Part shown: positions 49,695-50,275 of the stretch, one piece after another
Layout: the number at the start of each line of letters is the position of its first letter
How positions within the stretch are numbered: the first letter of the stretch is position 1
Origin: Peptoclostridium sp965368085
Lineage (GTDB): Bacteria; Bacillota; Clostridia; Peptostreptococcales; Peptostreptococcaceae
Length of the DNA: 50,275 nt
Direction: 5' to 3'
NCBI GenBank assembly: GCA_965368085.1
Contig: CBDULP010000018.1
Span: forward strand, 1-50,275
Program-made: the position numbers and the translations under genes
The notes under the pieces: generated by a model
Database searches by the model: none
Told to the model about the DNA's origin: nothing
What the model saw: the letters and a program-made list of their open reading frames with translations, nothing else

Positions 49695-50180
49695 ATGACT
49701 GATAAAAAAGTATTTGAAACTCTTGATACGCTTGGAATAAATTATGAAAAATATGAACATCCTCCAGTATATACAGTGGAAGAGGCTAATCAGTACTGGA
49801 GCGGCTTGGGTGGCATGCACTGCAAGAATTTATTCCTTCGGGACAAAAAGGGGAAAAAACATTATCTTGTGGTTATGGAAGAAAGTAAGAAGTTGGACTT
49901 TGAAAATATTGCGAAGAAGATCAATTCAGATAAATTGAGCTTTGCATCCGAAAAAAGGCTCGAAAAATATCTGGGGCTTGAGAGGGGCGCGGTATCGCCT
50001 TTTGGAATAATAAATGACTATGAAAATGTGGTTGTAGTCATAGTGGATGAAGAAATCAAAGGTGCTGATTCTGTTAATTTTCATCCTAATGTGAATACAG
50101 CTACACTTAATATAAGCGTTGATGAGTTTACTAGGTTTCTCGAATGGTCTGGAAACAATATAATATGGACCAGGTTGTAA
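49695..50180 (+). CDS. YbaK-domain prolyl-tRNA editing protein (ProXp-ala/PrdX type)
   Basis: A 161-aa trans-editing deacylase that removes misattached alanine from tRNA-Pro. YbaK-domain blocks: TLGINYEKYEHPP, the GGMHCKNLFLRDKKGKKHYL segment (quoted in part, KNLFLRDKKG), LGLERGAVSPFGI, and PNVNTATLNIS. GGGAGG precedes ATG. In proline-fermenting clostridia a related gene, prdX, sits near proline reductase; no prd genes are in this window. Confidence 0.88.
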   Translation: MTDKKVFETLDTLGINYEKYEHPPVYTVEEANQYWSGLGGMHCKNLFLRDKKGKKHYLVVMEESKKLDFENIAKKINSDKLSFASEKRLEKYLGLERGAVSPFGIINDYENVVVVIVDEEIKGADSVNFHPNVNTATLNISVDEFTRFLEWSGNNIIWTRL

Positions 50181-50201
50181 ACTGAAAGGAAAGTGATATA
50201 A

Positions 50202-50275
50202 GTGGATGACAAAATATTTATAGAAATTGACAAAAAAAGCCTTGGAAAATTCAAGACGTTGTGCAGACATATGGG
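50202..50275 (+). CDS. 5' end of an unidentified gene
   Basis: GTG 50202 with GAAAGGAAAGTG upstream starts a frame, MDDKIFIEIDKKSLGKFK..., that runs off the window. Only 24 codons are present; not identifiable. Confidence 0.5.
   Translation, partial: MDDKIFIEIDKKSLGKFKTLCRHM

Noticed and set aside
1..50275. tRNA, rRNA, CRISPR arrays, phage genes
   Set aside because: Reading both strands showed no cloverleaf with CCA context, no rRNA segments, no regularly spaced short repeats and no phage structural genes.

Overview
The window looks like chromosomal DNA from a low-GC, spore-lineage Clostridia bacterium. The protein-level picture resembles amino-acid-fermenting, selenoprotein-making Peptostreptococcaceae such as Peptoclostridium, but this is inferred from gene content and codon use (ATA, AGA/AGG and AAA rich, with frequent TTG/GTG starts), not from a marker gene. 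No rRNA, tRNA, CRISPR array, prophage or intact insertion sequence was found. Most of the window is housekeeping and biosynthesis genes, with an unusual density of RNA-based control: two TPP riboswitches, two cysteine T-boxes, one FMN riboswitch and one lysine riboswitch.

Layout. 1-2200: gene end, IS-like hairpin, divergent ATP-type PEP carboxykinase. 2180-5913: tandem TPP riboswitches and thiS-F-G-H-E. 6061-7116: AI-2E family permease. 7170-12943: a sigma-54 activator, a near-consensus -24/-12 promoter and two large complex-I-like antiporter subunits with no hydrogenase or dehydrogenase partners. 13050-14883: luxS, a coiled-coil protein, a VanZ-like protein and a small HTH-like protein. 14947-17232: two near-identical tandem Cys T-boxes before cysK-cysE. 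17286-20483: site-2 protease with CBS domains, DUF523 protein, and a LysO-type lysine exporter encoded as two ORFs. 20582-24619: two TVP38/TMEM64 membrane proteins, a CCG-domain iron-sulfur protein, and a rhodanese lipoprotein whose active-site cysteine codon is an in-frame TGA, read here as selenocysteine. 24870-28102: membrane protein, CCA-adding enzyme, a C26 glutamine-amidotransferase-like protein lacking its nucleophile, and a small protein. 28212-32346: FMN riboswitch and ribD-ribE-ribBA-ribH, with a self-complementary element of about 195 nt between ribBA and ribH. 32394-34546: lysine riboswitch and NhaC-family transporter. 35114-45105: Tad/Flp pilus locus preceded by a bactofilin-like membrane protein. 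45189-48110: PilZ protein and the AmmeMemoRadiSam pair (radical SAM enzyme and a MEMO-AMMECR1 fusion). 48172-50275: thioredoxin-like redox protein, CobW-type GTPase, ProXp-ala type tRNA editing protein, and the start of a further gene.

Most notable. (1) The selenocysteine rhodanese: a conventional gene call stops at the TGA and loses the last 41 residues and the catalytic residue. It sits with TVP38-family and Fe-S proteins that could form a sulfur or selenium handling module. (2) The sigma-54 unit (activator, promoter, palindromes, paired antiporter-like subunits), in which the first subunit lacks two charged residues normally needed for proton transfer. (3) The folded element at 31612-31805, which I cannot assign to any RNA or mobile-element family.

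All calls come from reading sequence and motifs by eye. No database search or folding program was run, and alternative starts are given where the ribosome binding site decides against the longest frame.
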